Shown: positions 1 through 9,158, counted from the first letter of the stretch. The stretch is 64,000 nt of DNA from Streptomyces sp. 11x1 (GCF_032598905.1 NZ_CP122458.1:2542001-2606000), one strand, 5' to 3'. The notes: generated by a model not told the origin, from the sequence alone. Made by a program: numbers and translations.

Positions 1-210
1 CTGCTGTGGACCGCGAGGATCTACCGTGCGCTGGGTGACACGTCCACCGCCGCAGCGGTGTACCGGCGAGCGGGCGAGTTGTGCGAGCAGGGCGGAGCGA
101 TGCACTTCTGCGCGTCCGCGTGGCGGGAACTCGCCGAACTGCCCGCCGCTCAGCCCCTCATGGACGCGGCGGACGGGACACGGCGACCTGGACGGAACCC
201 GGCATCCTGA
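1..210 (+). CDS. C-terminal end of an unidentified helical (TPR-like?) protein, 5' part outside window
   Basis: The open frame enters at base 1 and stops at 208-210, giving 69 visible residues. They are rich in Ala, Arg and Leu and read like helix-turn-helix repeat units (LLWTARIYRALGD, then VYRRAGELCEQGG), as in tetratricopeptide-type proteins. I do not recognise the family. The same end, about 8 differences in 210 bases, recurs at 12475-12684, and the similarity continues roughly 55 bases past the stop in both copies. This copy is probably the end of a full gene, because its frame is open to the window edge. The downstream 80-bp repeat that directly follows the second copy is here displaced to 3214 by the SNF2 gene region. 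Confidence 0.55.
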   Translation: MLWTARIYRALGDTSTAAAVYRRAGELCEQGGAMHFCASAWRELAELPAAQPLMDAADGTRRPGRNPAS

Positions 211-693
211 CTCCCTGATGTCCCCGGTGCCATGGTGGTGTCGCTGCGCTCCCCGGAGAGGCCCCAAGGGTGACCGCCGCCCGCCGGGGGACGGGGCACC
301 GCGCTGAACCCTCGCGGGTCGACGCAGGGACCGGTCGCGATCACCAGAACGACGTGCGGGCCGTCGCGGGTTCCTGGGAACGCACCGGCACACGGCCGGG
401 CTGCTGCGGCCGATCACCACCCCTCACTGCAGCGGCAACCACCGCCCGCTCCACCCCGCAGCGCTGACGACCGGACTCCACCGGGCCGGAAGATCCCCCT
501 CAGGGAACACGGCGCCTTCACCCCCGGAGGAGCCCGGCGCCCGCTCGGAACTGGTCGCCGACGACTCCGGGCGCCTCGGCAGCCCGGGAGCCCCGACCGC
601 GCGAACATCCCCCACCTGTACGACGCCGTGGTCCTCACAGCCCTCGACAACGACGACCGGCGCATGCGGGCCCCGCCAGGTCGGACTCGGCAG
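211..693. other. Gene-free stretch beside duplicated gene end
   Basis: No frame here has convincing coding character or a recognisable family. The first 55 bases match the sequence after the second copy of the gene end (12685-12736) and similarity then stops abruptly. The rest is high-GC sequence running into the 3' end of the SNF2 gene. I see no clear terminator. Confidence 0.4.
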
Positions 694-2853
694 TCACGCG
701 GTCATGCCCAGACGTGCCTGTTCCTCCTCGACGATCCGGCGCGCCAGCTCGGTGTCCGACACGTCGACCGCGTCCGGGGTGGCTTCGGCCACGGCGCTGC
801 GTCGGGCGTAGGCGTCGAACAGGCGGGTCTTGGCCTCCAGCATCCTCACCAAGCGTTCGTCCACGCCGCCGGTGGCGAGGAGGCGGTACACGCGAACCGG
901 CCTGACCTGCCCCATACGGTGGGCTCGGGCCACCGCCTGGTGTTCGATGGTCGGCTTGATCTGGGGTTCGCAGATGACGATGACGGAGGCAGCCTGCATG
1001 TTGAGGCCGACACCCGCCGCCTGGATCTGCCCCAAGAGCACCGCGGGGCCCGCGGTGCCGGCGAAGTCGTCGACGATCTGCTGCCGCCGCCCGGCCGGGA
1101 CGCTTCCGACGAGCGGGCCGAACACCGCAGTGCCGTCGGTGGTTCCGGCCGCAAGTGCTTCCTTCACCACGCCCAGTACGTCCTTGAAATTGGAGAAGAC
1201 CACCGTCTTCTGCCCGTTCTCGCCGGCCTCCCGAACGATCTCCCGAAGCCGGTCCAGCTTGGCCGACTTATCGGGGCGCATGTACGCGGCCCTGCGCATC
1301 GCCATGAAGTTGCCCGCGCGCACGGCTTCGCGGTACGCCTCCTCGTCCGAGACGCTCAACTCCTCCCACTCGTCGGTCTGCTGGAGACTCGGGAGTTCCG
1401 TCAGCACGTCCTCCTGGTTGCGCCGCAGGTAGACCGGGGCCACGGCCTTGCGAAAGGCGACCGATCCGGCCAAGGCGTCCCGTTCACCCAGGGAATCCGC
1501 GACATCGCCGTCGAGCATCTGGACCAGGTTGCGGAACTCCACGACCCTGTTCTCCATCGGGGTTCCGGTCATGAAGAGGGCACGCCCGCAACGCTCCGCC
1601 CACAGGGCGACCGCCTGGGACCGCTTGGCCTTCGGGTTCTTCACGAAGTGCGCTTCGTCGACCACGAGCAGTCCGACCTCCCCGCCGCCCGGTACGGGAA
1701 ATCCGCGCAGCGCATCGAACGTGGTCACCGCGACTCCGCCCCGCCCCTTCCAGTCGGCGAACGCCTCGTGCCGATCGGGGCCGTGGAGCGCCATGACAGG
1801 CAGGGCGCTGCGGGCCTCGACCTCCCGTGTCCAGTTCACCAGGACGCTCGCCGGGCAGACGACCATGAAGTGACTCTCCCCCTCGGCGGCCAGGTGCGCG
1901 AGGACGGCGATCGCCTGGATGGTCTTTCCGAGGCCCATCTCGTCGCCGAGTATCACCTTGCGCTGCGCGAGTGCGAACCGCGCGCCGAACGCCTGGTAGC
2001 CGCGCAGGGAGACCCGACGGTGCGCGTCGTCGAGGTGTTTCGTGCGTACCCGCTCGGCGATCTCGTCCGGTAGGAAACCCTCGGCGGCGGCCGTGTCCGG
2101 CGGCCGCCCGGAGATCTCGGCGAGCAGGCTGTAGTACTCCGCGGAACGGAGTTCGAAATCCACCCAGGCCGCGATGTCGGACGAAGGCCCCCGGAGCAGG
2201 TCCACCGACGCCTGGGCGAGCAGTCCGGGCAGGCCCGTCGGCTCCGCCTCGTCCACCAGCGATCGGATTTCGGTGACCGCCGCCAACGCGCGAGCCTTCT
2301 TCTCCTGGCCCGCCAGGAACATCCGGATACGTCCGGCGGCGGGCCTGGCGTCGTCGAGCAACGGACCGAGCCGTTCCGCCAGGACGGTGGCCTTGTCGAC
2401 CGCACGCCGGGCGTCCGGACCCGCCTCCACCAGGACGTGCAGCGCCATGACGAGCGCGGTGGTGCTCGGTTCCGGCCGGTCCACGTCGATGTGGACGGCC
2501 ACGGTCTCGTGCACGGCCTCGGAGAGCCGGCGGGCGGCGGCGAGCATCTGGTCGACGGTGCGCTGCCCGACACCGGGAATCTGCCGCAACCGGTACGGGC
2601 CGGCTTCGAGGACACTGCCCAGGGTGCGCAGTCCGCTCTTCTCGACGCTCCCCAGCCGCAGCCGCCCTTCGGTGACGTCCTGCAGCCGAACGACAGGGAT
2701 GGCGTCGAGCTCCCGCTTCACCGCCGCGTCATGGATCGGCTTCAGTGCCGCCCGTACCGCCTCCACCGCCCTTCCGTGGTCACCGAGCACCGCCTGCGCC
2801 GCCTCGTCCAGTCGCGCTCCCCTCGCGACCGTGTCCCGCTCGCCCCGCCCCAC
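694..2853 (-). CDS. SNF2-family DEAD/DEAH-box helicase with HhH motif
   Basis: This is a Swi2/Snf2-type ATP-dependent translocase of about 719 aa. The Walker A segment reads DEMGLGKTIQAI, followed by VDEAHFVKNP (DEAH box) and TGTPMENR. The C-terminal helicase lobe ends with the typical AGVGLNMQAAS and QAVARAHRMGQ motifs. The N-terminal third contains a helix-hairpin-helix-like segment (LRQIPGVGQRTVDQML), which suggests DNA binding. The open frame reaches back to 3108, but the extra N-terminus is low-complexity and overlaps a small plus-strand frame. GTG codons at 2853 or 2862, near GA-rich sequence, are more plausible starts. Stand-alone SNF2 proteins of this kind often sit in accessory or defence regions. 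No partner gene is visible here, so its role is open. Confidence 0.8.
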   Translation of the reverse strand: MGRGERDTVARGARLDEAAQAVLGDHGRAVEAVRAALKPIHDAAVKRELDAIPVVRLQDVTEGRLRLGSVEKSGLRTLGSVLEAGPYRLRQIPGVGQRTVDQMLAAARRLSEAVHETVAVHIDVDRPEPSTTALVMALHVLVEAGPDARRAVDKATVLAERLGPLLDDARPAAGRIRMFLAGQEKKARALAAVTEIRSLVDEAEPTGLPGLLAQASVDLLRGPSSDIAAWVDFELRSAEYYSLLAEISGRPPDTAAAEGFLPDEIAERVRTKHLDDAHRRVSLRGYQAFGARFALAQRKVILGDEMGLGKTIQAIAVLAHLAAEGESHFMVVCPASVLVNWTREVEARSALPVMALHGPDRHEAFADWKGRGGVAVTTFDALRGFPVPGGGEVGLLVVDEAHFVKNPKAKRSQAVALWAERCGRALFMTGTPMENRVVEFRNLVQMLDGDVADSLGERDALAGSVAFRKAVAPVYLRRNQEDVLTELPSLQQTDEWEELSVSDEEAYREAVRAGNFMAMRRAAYMRPDKSAKLDRLREIVREAGENGQKTVVFSNFKDVLGVVKEALAAGTTDGTAVFGPLVGSVPAGRRQQIVDDFAGTAGPAVLLGQIQAAGVGLNMQAASVIVICEPQIKPTIEHQAVARAHRMGQVRPVRVYRLLATGGVDERLVRMLEAKTRLFDAYARRSAVAEATPDAVDVSDTELARRIVEEEQARLGMTA

Positions 2854-2946
2854 GCTTCCCACCCCTCTGTCGCCCTCGCCGCATCCTCCCACCGCCGAAC
2901 CGGCTCCCGACCGGCGTTCAGGGAGCCTCTCGAACAGCGGGGCACG

Positions 2947-3075
2947 ATGGACAAGCTGCGGGAGACCGTCGTCGGCTTCGGGACCGGCAACGAGGAACTC
3001 ACTCGCGAAGAGATCGAGACCGCCCGTGCACTGTCGCGCCACGACCACCGACACACCGGTGGGGCCGCCGCCTGA
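2947..3075 (+). CDS. Small hypothetical protein, 42 aa
   Basis: An ATG at 2947 opens a 42-residue frame that starts MDKLRETVVGFGTGNEELTR. It has a balanced, helix-favouring, acidic composition unlike the Arg/Pro-rich shadow frames around it, and ends with a short His/Gly/Ala tail. It lies head-to-head with the SNF2 gene if that gene starts near 2853. A weak AG-rich stretch (cagcgggg) precedes the start. Only composition and position support it, so it could be a chance frame. Confidence 0.35.
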   Translation: MDKLRETVVGFGTGNEELTREEIETARALSRHDHRHTGGAAA

Positions 3076-3213
3076 GGCCCGGCACCGTGCCGCTCGAAGC
3101 TCCACCACAGGTCACTGTCACGCCCCGAACTCTGTACAGAGCCGAAAGAGTGGCTGTCGGCAGTGGCAGTGCCCTGGGACTTTTCTGGGACTTCCGGCTG
3201 CATCAACGTGCAT

Positions 3214-3293
3214 GGCCGTGAAACAGCGGAAAGGGCGTTTACCCAGGTCAACCACTCGCCCCCAGTAAGCGTGGCAGGTCACGGCGTTCACTG
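3214..3293. repeat. 80-bp repeat, copy 1 (att-like)
   Basis: This begins ggccgtgaaacagcgg and matches 12733-12812 with about six substitutions over 80 bases. No reading frame explains the conservation. Paired with the duplicated gene end at 1 and 12475, it suggests that the ~9.5-12.5 kb between the copies was inserted or duplicated. No integrase gene is visible between the copies. Confidence 0.6.
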
Positions 3294-3319
3294 GTCTCTT
3301 CCGGGACATTTGATGAGCG

Positions 3320-3379
3320 GATGCCGCCGCACCCCCTCTGACCTGCGACTTAGCGGGTCAGAGGGGATGCGGCGGCATC
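3320..3379. terminator. Long perfect-stem hairpin
   Basis: The arms at 3320-3343 and 3355-3379 (gatgccgccgca... and ...tgcggcggcatc) pair over about 24 bases with one mismatch around an 11-base loop. There is no T-run, as is usual for Streptomyces terminators. No recognised gene ends here, so it may instead belong to the integration site or an IS end. Confidence 0.55.
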
Positions 3380-3458
3380 TCTGGGACTTCTCTGGGACTT
3401 TGGGCCCGCGGCAGGCTACGGGCCACGTTCAACAGGTTCTGCCGACTGGCTACCACTG

Positions 3459-3743
3459 CGTACGGCGGACGGAATCGAGTTGATCAGGATCCTGGCCCAA
3501 CGGATCCTGCAGGAACTCATCGAGGCCGAGGCCACCGCCCACATCGGTGCGGAGCCCGGCGAACACACCGAGACCCGCACGACGATGCGCAACGGGGTCC
3601 GGGACAAGGTGCCGACCACGCAGGCCGGGGACCTGGACCTGGCGATCCCCAAGGTCCGCACCGGATCCTTCTTCCCCAGCCTGCTGGAACGCCTGCGCCG
3701 CATCGACCAGGCCCTGTACGCGGTCATCATGGAGGCATACGCG
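3459..3743 (+). pseudogene. IS256/Mutator-family transposase remnant
   Basis: About 95 residues match the N-terminal quarter of IS256-type transposases: QELIEAEATAHIGAEPGEH, then IPKVRTGSFFPSLLER and RIDQALYAVIMEAY. After EAY the frame continues into unrelated Arg-rich sequence, so the catalytic DDE domain is missing. The start of the protein is also absent. This is an immobile fragment that marks past transposition in the block. Confidence 0.85.
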
Positions 3744-4240
3744 CGACACCGCACTCGGCGGCCGGCCACCCATCACCCGCGTGAACAACCCTGCGAGTCA
3801 ATGCACCAAGGGCTCACCACGGCTCCGGAAAGGATGCTCCGGGTCGCCCGGGCGGCTGCTCCGCTCGGAGTCTGGCTGCGGCGGGCCTGACCATCGGCGT
3901 CAATCGGAGCAGTTCGAGAAACGATCTCCATCAGGGCGGTTCCGGTAGGACATGTACCCGGCTGCCCGGGCCGGCTCCGCAAACGGGCGGCACACGAAGT
4001 CACTCGTATGACGGGCAGGGTGCCCGCACCTGGGTCACGCGGTGTTTCGCGACGCGGGCGAAGGGTGACTCCAAGAGTGACGTGAACACTACGGCCGCCC
4101 ACGAGAAGTCGTCGTGGCCCCGATACCAACGGCAGCGGCGCCGCACGTGACCGTTTGGTCCCTGCTCGCCGGATGCCAGGCGTCGAGCCACGGCATTCCC
4201 AGCCACACGTCCCAGCCGAGCCCGACATCCCAGAGGCCCC
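3744..4240. other. Gene-free stretch upstream of sigma factor
   Basis: About 500 bases without a supportable gene lie between the transposase fragment and the sigma-factor start. Frames on both strands are short and Arg/Pro/Gly-rich. The promoter of the sigma-transporter pair should lie in the last ~150 bases, but I could not pick -10/-35 boxes with confidence. Confidence 0.4.
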
Positions 4241-5461
4241 ATGCCCTCCTCAGCCGCCGACTCGATCCGGACTCGCCCTGCCGCTGAAGGGCCGGGCTCG
4301 GAGCAACTCGACGCGCTGATGCGCGAGCTCTCGGAGCAGCTCCCGGGGCCACGACAATCGGCCCTCCGGGACCACGTCATCCGTCAGCTGCTGCCGATGG
4401 CCCACCGTGTCGCGCGCCGCTTCCGGCACCATGGGGAGGAATTCGAGGATCTCGTGCAGGTCGCCTCCCTCGGACTGGTCAAGGCCGTCGACGGCTACGA
4501 CCCCTCTCTGGGTCACGCCTTTCTGTCGTACGCACTTCCCAAGGTCACCGGTGAACTGCGGCGGCACCTGCGCGATGGCACCGCCTGTGTACGGCTGCCC
4601 CGTCCCCTCCAGGAGGCGAGCGGTCATATCTTCCGAGCCGTGGAGGAGCTCGAGCAGCAACTCCACGGGTGCTCACCCGACGCCGAGCAAATCGCTGAGC
4701 GTACGGGGCTCCAGCCGAACCGCGTTCTGTCCACACTGCGGGCGGTGCAGGAATGCCGTCCGCGTTCCCTCGACGAGTCGGCGGGACGCGACCAGGAAGC
4801 CCCCCTCTCCTGCCTCGTGGGGTCCGACGACCCCGCGCTCGGTCGCGTCGTCGACAACGTGGCCCTGGCCTCCCTGGTGAAGCGGCTACCGGAACGGGAT
4901 CGCCGGGTCATCTACCTCCGCTTCTATCGGGAGCACACCCAACAGCAGATCGCGGATGGCATCGGGGTCTCCCAGATGCAGGTCTCGCGCATCCTGAGAC
5001 GTTGTTGCGACCAGCTGCGCGAAGCACTCCGGACGTGCGAGCCGTTCGCCGACGATGACGGGAATGAGGAACAGGAGCCGGTCACCGGTCCGCCGACCCG
5101 ACCCACGCGCCACTCTCGCGGTCGCTCTGGTACAGCTGAGCCGTTGCGTCCGGCGGAGTACGCCCGCCCGGCGGCCTTTGGGCCGGCCCCCGTGAAACCG
5201 GTCCCGGCAGCACCCGACAACGAGAGGCGGCCCGTCCCCGCCCGCGGGGGCCGACACGTGATCCGGCAGCGATCCGTACGCGTGCTGCGGCTGATTCGCC
5301 CCGGAACCGTGGGGCGACCCCCACGGGTGAGGTCGGCAGCGGCACCACTCCGCCCTTCGTCGTGCGCCGGACACCCCCGCCGCACCGCTCGGTCCCCTCC
5401 TGCCGCCGCGCGAGCATCAGGACTGCGCTCGTCGACCCTCATCTCCCGGTATGCCGGATGA
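4241..5461 (+). CDS. SigB/F/G-type RNA polymerase sigma factor with long C-terminal tail
   Basis: This is a group 3 (stress/sporulation type) sigma-70 factor of 406 aa. Region 2 is at about residues 47-110 (HRVARRFRHHGEEFEDLVQV, then GLVKAVDGYDP), region 3 at about 118-175, and region 4 with its helix-turn-helix at about 205-262 (LPERDRRVIYLRFY, QQQIADGIGVSQMQVSRIL). Family members usually end near here. This protein continues for some 140 residues of Pro/Arg/Ala-rich, low-complexity sequence. The tail is probably translated, because its stop codon overlaps the start of the next gene as ATGA (5458-5461). No anti-sigma gene is adjacent. The start ATG follows CCC-rich sequence without a strong ribosome site. 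Confidence 0.85.
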   Translation: MPSSAADSIRTRPAAEGPGSEQLDALMRELSEQLPGPRQSALRDHVIRQLLPMAHRVARRFRHHGEEFEDLVQVASLGLVKAVDGYDPSLGHAFLSYALPKVTGELRRHLRDGTACVRLPRPLQEASGHIFRAVEELEQQLHGCSPDAEQIAERTGLQPNRVLSTLRAVQECRPRSLDESAGRDQEAPLSCLVGSDDPALGRVVDNVALASLVKRLPERDRRVIYLRFYREHTQQQIADGIGVSQMQVSRILRRCCDQLREALRTCEPFADDDGNEEQEPVTGPPTRPTRHSRGRSGTAEPLRPAEYARPAAFGPAPVKPVPAAPDNERRPVPARGGRHVIRQRSVRVLRLIRPGTVGRPPRVRSAAAPLRPSSCAGHPRRTARSPPAAARASGLRSSTLISRYAG

Positions 5462-6405
5462 CCGTCTCCGTTCTTGCCGCTCTCGCCGCGGGTGCCTGTT
5501 TCGCGGTGGCCGGTGTGCTCCAGCAGCGCTCGGCGAGCACACGGCCTCCCGAGGAGGCTTTGTCCTGGCGGTTGCTGTCGCATCTGCTGCGACAGCCGAT
5601 GTGGTTGTCCGGTATCGGGCTCGCGATCGTGGCGTACGGGTTCCAGTCCCTCGCGCTGGCGTTCGGTCCACTCAGCCTGGTGCAGCCGCTGATCGTATGC
5701 GAGCTCGTCTTCGCCATCCCGCTGTCGGCCCGGCTGCACCGTGTCCGGCTGGGGATGCGCGAGTGGAGCGGCACCGTAGCCGTGGCGGCCGGCCTCGCCA
5801 CCGCTCTGGTTACGGCCCGGCCGAGTGGCGGGGACCCGGCGACCGCTCACCTCGGTCCGTGGCTGCTGGCGTCGGGGACGGTAGCCGCCGTGGTGGCCGG
5901 TGCCCTGGTCGTGTGCGCCTACGTCGCCGGGGTGGCGCGGGCCTCCTTCATGGCCCTCGCCGCGGGTGCGGTCATGGGGTTCCAGTCGGTACTGCTGGCT
6001 GCCACGGTGGCCCGGATGCCCAGAGGGTTCGTCGCCGTCGTGTCGGCCTGGCAGACGTACGTCCTCGTCGTCGCGAGCGTCGGTGGACTGCTGTTGATCC
6101 AGAGCGCGTTCCGGGAGGGGCCGCTCGCCGCCTCGGTGACGGTGATCGACACAACCGAGCCGGTCGTGGCCGTGACCGTGGGAGCCACCTTGTTCGGCGA
6201 GACGTTGCACGGTGGATGGCCGCTCACGGCGCTCACAGTGACCGGTGTGGCCGCCACCGTCGTGGGCATCGTCTGCCTGGACACCTCACCGGCGATAGCG
6301 GCACTGCACCGGCGGGACACCCTTCGGCAGGAGTCCGCGGCGGCGCGCGGAAGAGGCGCGCGGTCGGCTCCTCCCGGCCGGTCCCGTCGCGGTTTCCGAC
6401 CCTGA
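5458..6405 (+). CDS. EamA/DMT-type multi-helix membrane transporter
   Basis: This is an integral membrane protein of 315 aa with about nine or ten hydrophobic segments, beginning MTVSVLAALAAGACFAVAGV. It has the duplicated Ala/Gly/Val-rich helix pattern of drug/metabolite transporters, including an EamA-like FQSLALAFGPLSLVQPLIV helix. The substrate is unknown. The start was chosen at 5458 because it overlaps the sigma-factor stop as ATGA and begins directly with a membrane helix. The upstream in-frame extension from 5362 is the sigma gene's shadow. Coupling to a stress-type sigma factor suggests joint expression. Confidence 0.75.
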   Translation: MTVSVLAALAAGACFAVAGVLQQRSASTRPPEEALSWRLLSHLLRQPMWLSGIGLAIVAYGFQSLALAFGPLSLVQPLIVCELVFAIPLSARLHRVRLGMREWSGTVAVAAGLATALVTARPSGGDPATAHLGPWLLASGTVAAVVAGALVVCAYVAGVARASFMALAAGAVMGFQSVLLAATVARMPRGFVAVVSAWQTYVLVVASVGGLLLIQSAFREGPLAASVTVIDTTEPVVAVTVGATLFGETLHGGWPLTALTVTGVAATVVGIVCLDTSPAIAALHRRDTLRQESAAARGRGARSAPPGRSRRGFRP

Positions 6406-6412
6406 GCGGCGC

Positions 6413-7750
6413 TCAGGAACGGAGAGCGCCTGCTCGCCCACGCGTCTTGGCCGCCTCGCGCCACACGGGCAGGAGATCCTCCTCCAGCACTCGTGTCCAG
6501 GTGGGGTGCCGGGTCCGGGCTGTCCGGGCCGCCCGTCGTCCCATCGCCCGCCGTGCGTCCGGCCGGGTGAGCAGGTCCTCAAGCGCCCGGGCCCAGCCCT
6601 CCTGGGTGTCGTCCCGCACCAGGAGGCCGTCCGCTCCGGGGGCGGCCAACCACTGCCTGGTGGCGGCGCACTCCGGCAGGACCACGGGCAGGCCGCACGC
6701 CATCGCCTCGGCGACGACATTGCCGACGGTCTCGGTGTGCGAGGGCAGTGCGAAGAGGTCGCAGCCGGCGTACACCCGAGCCAGCCGCTCCTGAGGCTGC
6801 GGTCCGAGATGTGTCACGTCGGGTCCCAGCAGCCGGGTGACGAGGCCGGTCGCGGCACCGCGGCCCACGACGACCAGGTGCGGGCGGTGACCACGGTGTC
6901 TGAGGCGGGCAATGGCCTGGGCAAGGAGCTGGACCCGTTTGGAGGCGTCCACGCGACCGACGAACAGCACCAGGGGCCGGTCCAGGGGGACGCCGTGAAC
7001 GCGGGCGAGCTCGTGGCGCGCTGCCGGATCGGGCCGGAACCGCTCGTGATCGACACCGCGGCGCAGCAGCGACACGCGCTCGGAACCAGTGATCGCGCCG
7101 ATCTCCCGGCAGGTGTCGGACGACGAGGCGAGCACCCGGTCGCACTGACGCACCAGCCGGTCACGCCGACGCCGAGCCAGTTCCCCCACCAGGTGGGGCA
7201 GCCCGCCGACGGGGTGCTCGGTCAGCCGGGACAAGCCGGGCACCCTGCTCAGCGCCTGACGGGTGTAGGCGGAGGCGAGCGCCGGAACATCCGTGTGCAG
7301 CGACGCCACGAGACCCGCACGGGATGCCGGGTCGGCGCGGCGGGCGAGCCGGACGGCCGTCGACGCGAACGCGAAGGTGTGCGTGAGGTGCCAGACATGG
7401 TGCCCGGGCAGCAGCTCGGCGAGACGGAAGTGGTGGGGTGCGAGGTCCGTGATGTCCACGGTGCCCACGGCCCGCATGACCGGAGCGCTGCTCAGCATCG
7501 GCCGCAGCGCGACGAACCGCACTCGTGGCGAGAGTTCCTCGACGTGTTCGTGATGTCCGAGCACATAGACCGTCAGGTCGAGGCCCGCCCTGTCGTCGGC
7601 GTGCCGGGCCGCCGCCTCGGCGAACCGCTCCCAGCACTTCACATGCCCACCGGACGTATCGTTTCTGAGCAGTTCCACCAGTACCGCGACGGACAGGGCG
7701 TCCGGCGGTGCGGGGGCGGTGCCGCTCGTGTTCGGCGCGGTGATACCCAT
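6413..7750 (-). CDS. GT4-family glycosyltransferase
   Basis: This is a GT-B-fold glycosyltransferase of 445 aa. The N-terminal acceptor domain starts ALSVAVLVELLRNDTSGGH. The C-terminal nucleotide-sugar domain contains LVLFVGRVDASKRVQLL and the EX7E-type motif TETVGNVVAEAMACG. The frame extends to 8077, but the extra 109 residues are Arg/Pro/Gly-rich and unlike a protein start. ATG 7750 (MGITAPN...) is preferred, although no clear ribosome site precedes it. The gene converges on the EamA transporter with 7 bases between stops. Donor and acceptor are unknown. Nearby membrane-lipid-type genes make a glycolipid role possible. Confidence 0.8.
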   Translation of the reverse strand: MGITAPNTSGTAPAPPDALSVAVLVELLRNDTSGGHVKCWERFAEAAARHADDRAGLDLTVYVLGHHEHVEELSPRVRFVALRPMLSSAPVMRAVGTVDITDLAPHHFRLAELLPGHHVWHLTHTFAFASTAVRLARRADPASRAGLVASLHTDVPALASAYTRQALSRVPGLSRLTEHPVGGLPHLVGELARRRRDRLVRQCDRVLASSSDTCREIGAITGSERVSLLRRGVDHERFRPDPAARHELARVHGVPLDRPLVLFVGRVDASKRVQLLAQAIARLRHRGHRPHLVVVGRGAATGLVTRLLGPDVTHLGPQPQERLARVYAGCDLFALPSHTETVGNVVAEAMACGLPVVLPECAATRQWLAAPGADGLLVRDDTQEGWARALEDLLTRPDARRAMGRRAARTARTRHPTWTRVLEEDLLPVWREAAKTRGRAGALRS

Positions 7751-8181
7751 GGACGCGAAGGTACCCGCGGATGCATGGTCATCCGCCCAGCGGCGCAGGC
7801 GCCACGGCCTTTCGCCTGCCGGGTCACCGCAAACCGCCTCAGTCAGGGTTCGGCTGACACCGCCCGTGTGCCCAGGGCCCCGGTCCGACGGAGACGGGCA
7901 GAGTGCGGCCGGGAACCGCCCCGGGCGGGCCGCCGGGGTGGTGGTGCCCCGGCCGCCGTCACTCGAAAGAGCGTGATGCGGCCGGTGAATCCCGACGGCT
8001 TCCCCTGACGTCCCGCGCTGCCGCTCGGCCGGTCTTGCGCTGCCCTGGTGAAACGTGCCCGCCCGGCGTTTGGGCATCGCGGGCCCCGGTTACTCCACGC
8101 TGCCCCGTCCCCACGAACCCCGGGAGCGGCCGCAGTGGGCTGTCTCCCGGGCGTTCACCTTGGCAGCCGAGGTTCAAGCCC
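7751..8181. other. Divergent intergenic region
   Basis: About 430 bases separate the glycosyltransferase (minus) from the SDR gene (plus) and should carry both promoters. Frames here are shadows with no family resemblance. I could not assign promoter boxes. Confidence 0.35.
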
Positions 8182-9030
8182 ATGTCTCACGCGCCTCTCC
8201 GCGCCGGCACCGCCGACGTGTCACTCACCGGGATGTCGACCCCGCTGCCCGGCGCCGTGCACCGTTCCCCAGCCGACGGGGCCGAGCGCCGGAGCACGGC
8301 ACTCGTGACCGGAGCGTCCTCGGGGATCGGCGCCGCCGTGACCCGAAGACTCTCCGCAGAAGGATGGTGTCTCGTCCTGAACGGGCGGGACACGGCACGC
8401 CTCCAGGAAATCGCGAAGCAGTCCCCGGCGTCGGTCTTCCCGGCGGATCTGACCCGTCCCGGCGCCGAACGGCGACTGACCCACTTCGCCCTCCAGCACG
8501 TCGATCGGGTGGATCTGCTGGTGGTCGGCGCCGGCATCGGCTGGGCCGGGGACTTCAGCTCCATGCCCCGGCCCGCCATCGAAGAGGTCGTCGAAGTCGA
8601 CCTGCTGGCCCCCTTGCGGCTGGTACGGGAACTGGTTCCGCACATGGTGGCGGCCGGCTCCGGACGCGTTGTGCTCATCGGGTCCGTGGCGGGCGCGGTG
8701 GGCGTGCGGGGGGAGGCCGTGTACTCGGCGGCCAAGGCGGCGCTGGGTGCCTTCGCCGACGCCCTCCGATACGAACTGCGCGGTAGCGGCGTCGGGGTCA
8801 GCCTTGTGGTGCCGGGTGCGGTGGACACTCCGTTCTTCGCCCGGCGCGGCACCCCGTACCAGCGGTCGTGGCCCAGGCCAGTGCCGCCCGAGCGCGTGGC
8901 GGATGCCGTGTGGGCCGCGGTCTCCCGCGGTCGCGACGAGATCTACGTCCCTGGCTGGCTGCGTCTGCCCGCTCGGATTCGCGGCACGGCTCCGGCCCTT
9001 TACCGGCGCCTTGCCGCGGCGTTCGGTTGA
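8182..9030 (+). CDS. Short-chain dehydrogenase/reductase (SDR)
   Basis: This classical SDR has 282 aa. The Rossmann glycine motif is TALVTGASSGIGAAV, the NAG-like segment is VVGAGIGW, and the catalytic Ser-Tyr-Lys set is GSVAGAVGVRGEAVYSAAK. The short C-terminus LPARIRGTAPALYRRLAAAF is like membrane-associated SDRs acting on lipids or sterols. ATG 8182 has GAGG about ten bases upstream. A second ATG at 8233 would remove 17 residues and cannot be excluded. The substrate is unknown. It converges with the radical-SAM gene. Confidence 0.8.
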   Translation: MSHAPLRAGTADVSLTGMSTPLPGAVHRSPADGAERRSTALVTGASSGIGAAVTRRLSAEGWCLVLNGRDTARLQEIAKQSPASVFPADLTRPGAERRLTHFALQHVDRVDLLVVGAGIGWAGDFSSMPRPAIEEVVEVDLLAPLRLVRELVPHMVAAGSGRVVLIGSVAGAVGVRGEAVYSAAKAALGAFADALRYELRGSGVGVSLVVPGAVDTPFFARRGTPYQRSWPRPVPPERVADAVWAAVSRGRDEIYVPGWLRLPARIRGTAPALYRRLAAAFG

Positions 9031-9158
9031 GCGGTAGCGCGGTGGTCGCCGCGATCTCGATACGGAGGGCCCGCGCGGTTTTCCGTCGCTGATGGCGAGG
9101 GAGAGGCCGTGACTTCCGGACCAGCCCGTCCGGTCGCATGCCCCCGGGCGGCTCCCAC

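Larger units (their letters stand above)
3174..3400. repeat. 20-bp direct repeats enclosing the 80-bp repeat and a hairpin
   Basis: The sequence ctgggacttttctgggactt at 3174-3193 recurs with one mismatch at 3381-3400. Each copy is itself two ctgggactt units. Between them lie the first copy of the 80-bp island repeat and a long hairpin. This layout resembles the leftovers of an integration or excision site rather than a gene end. Confidence 0.5.
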
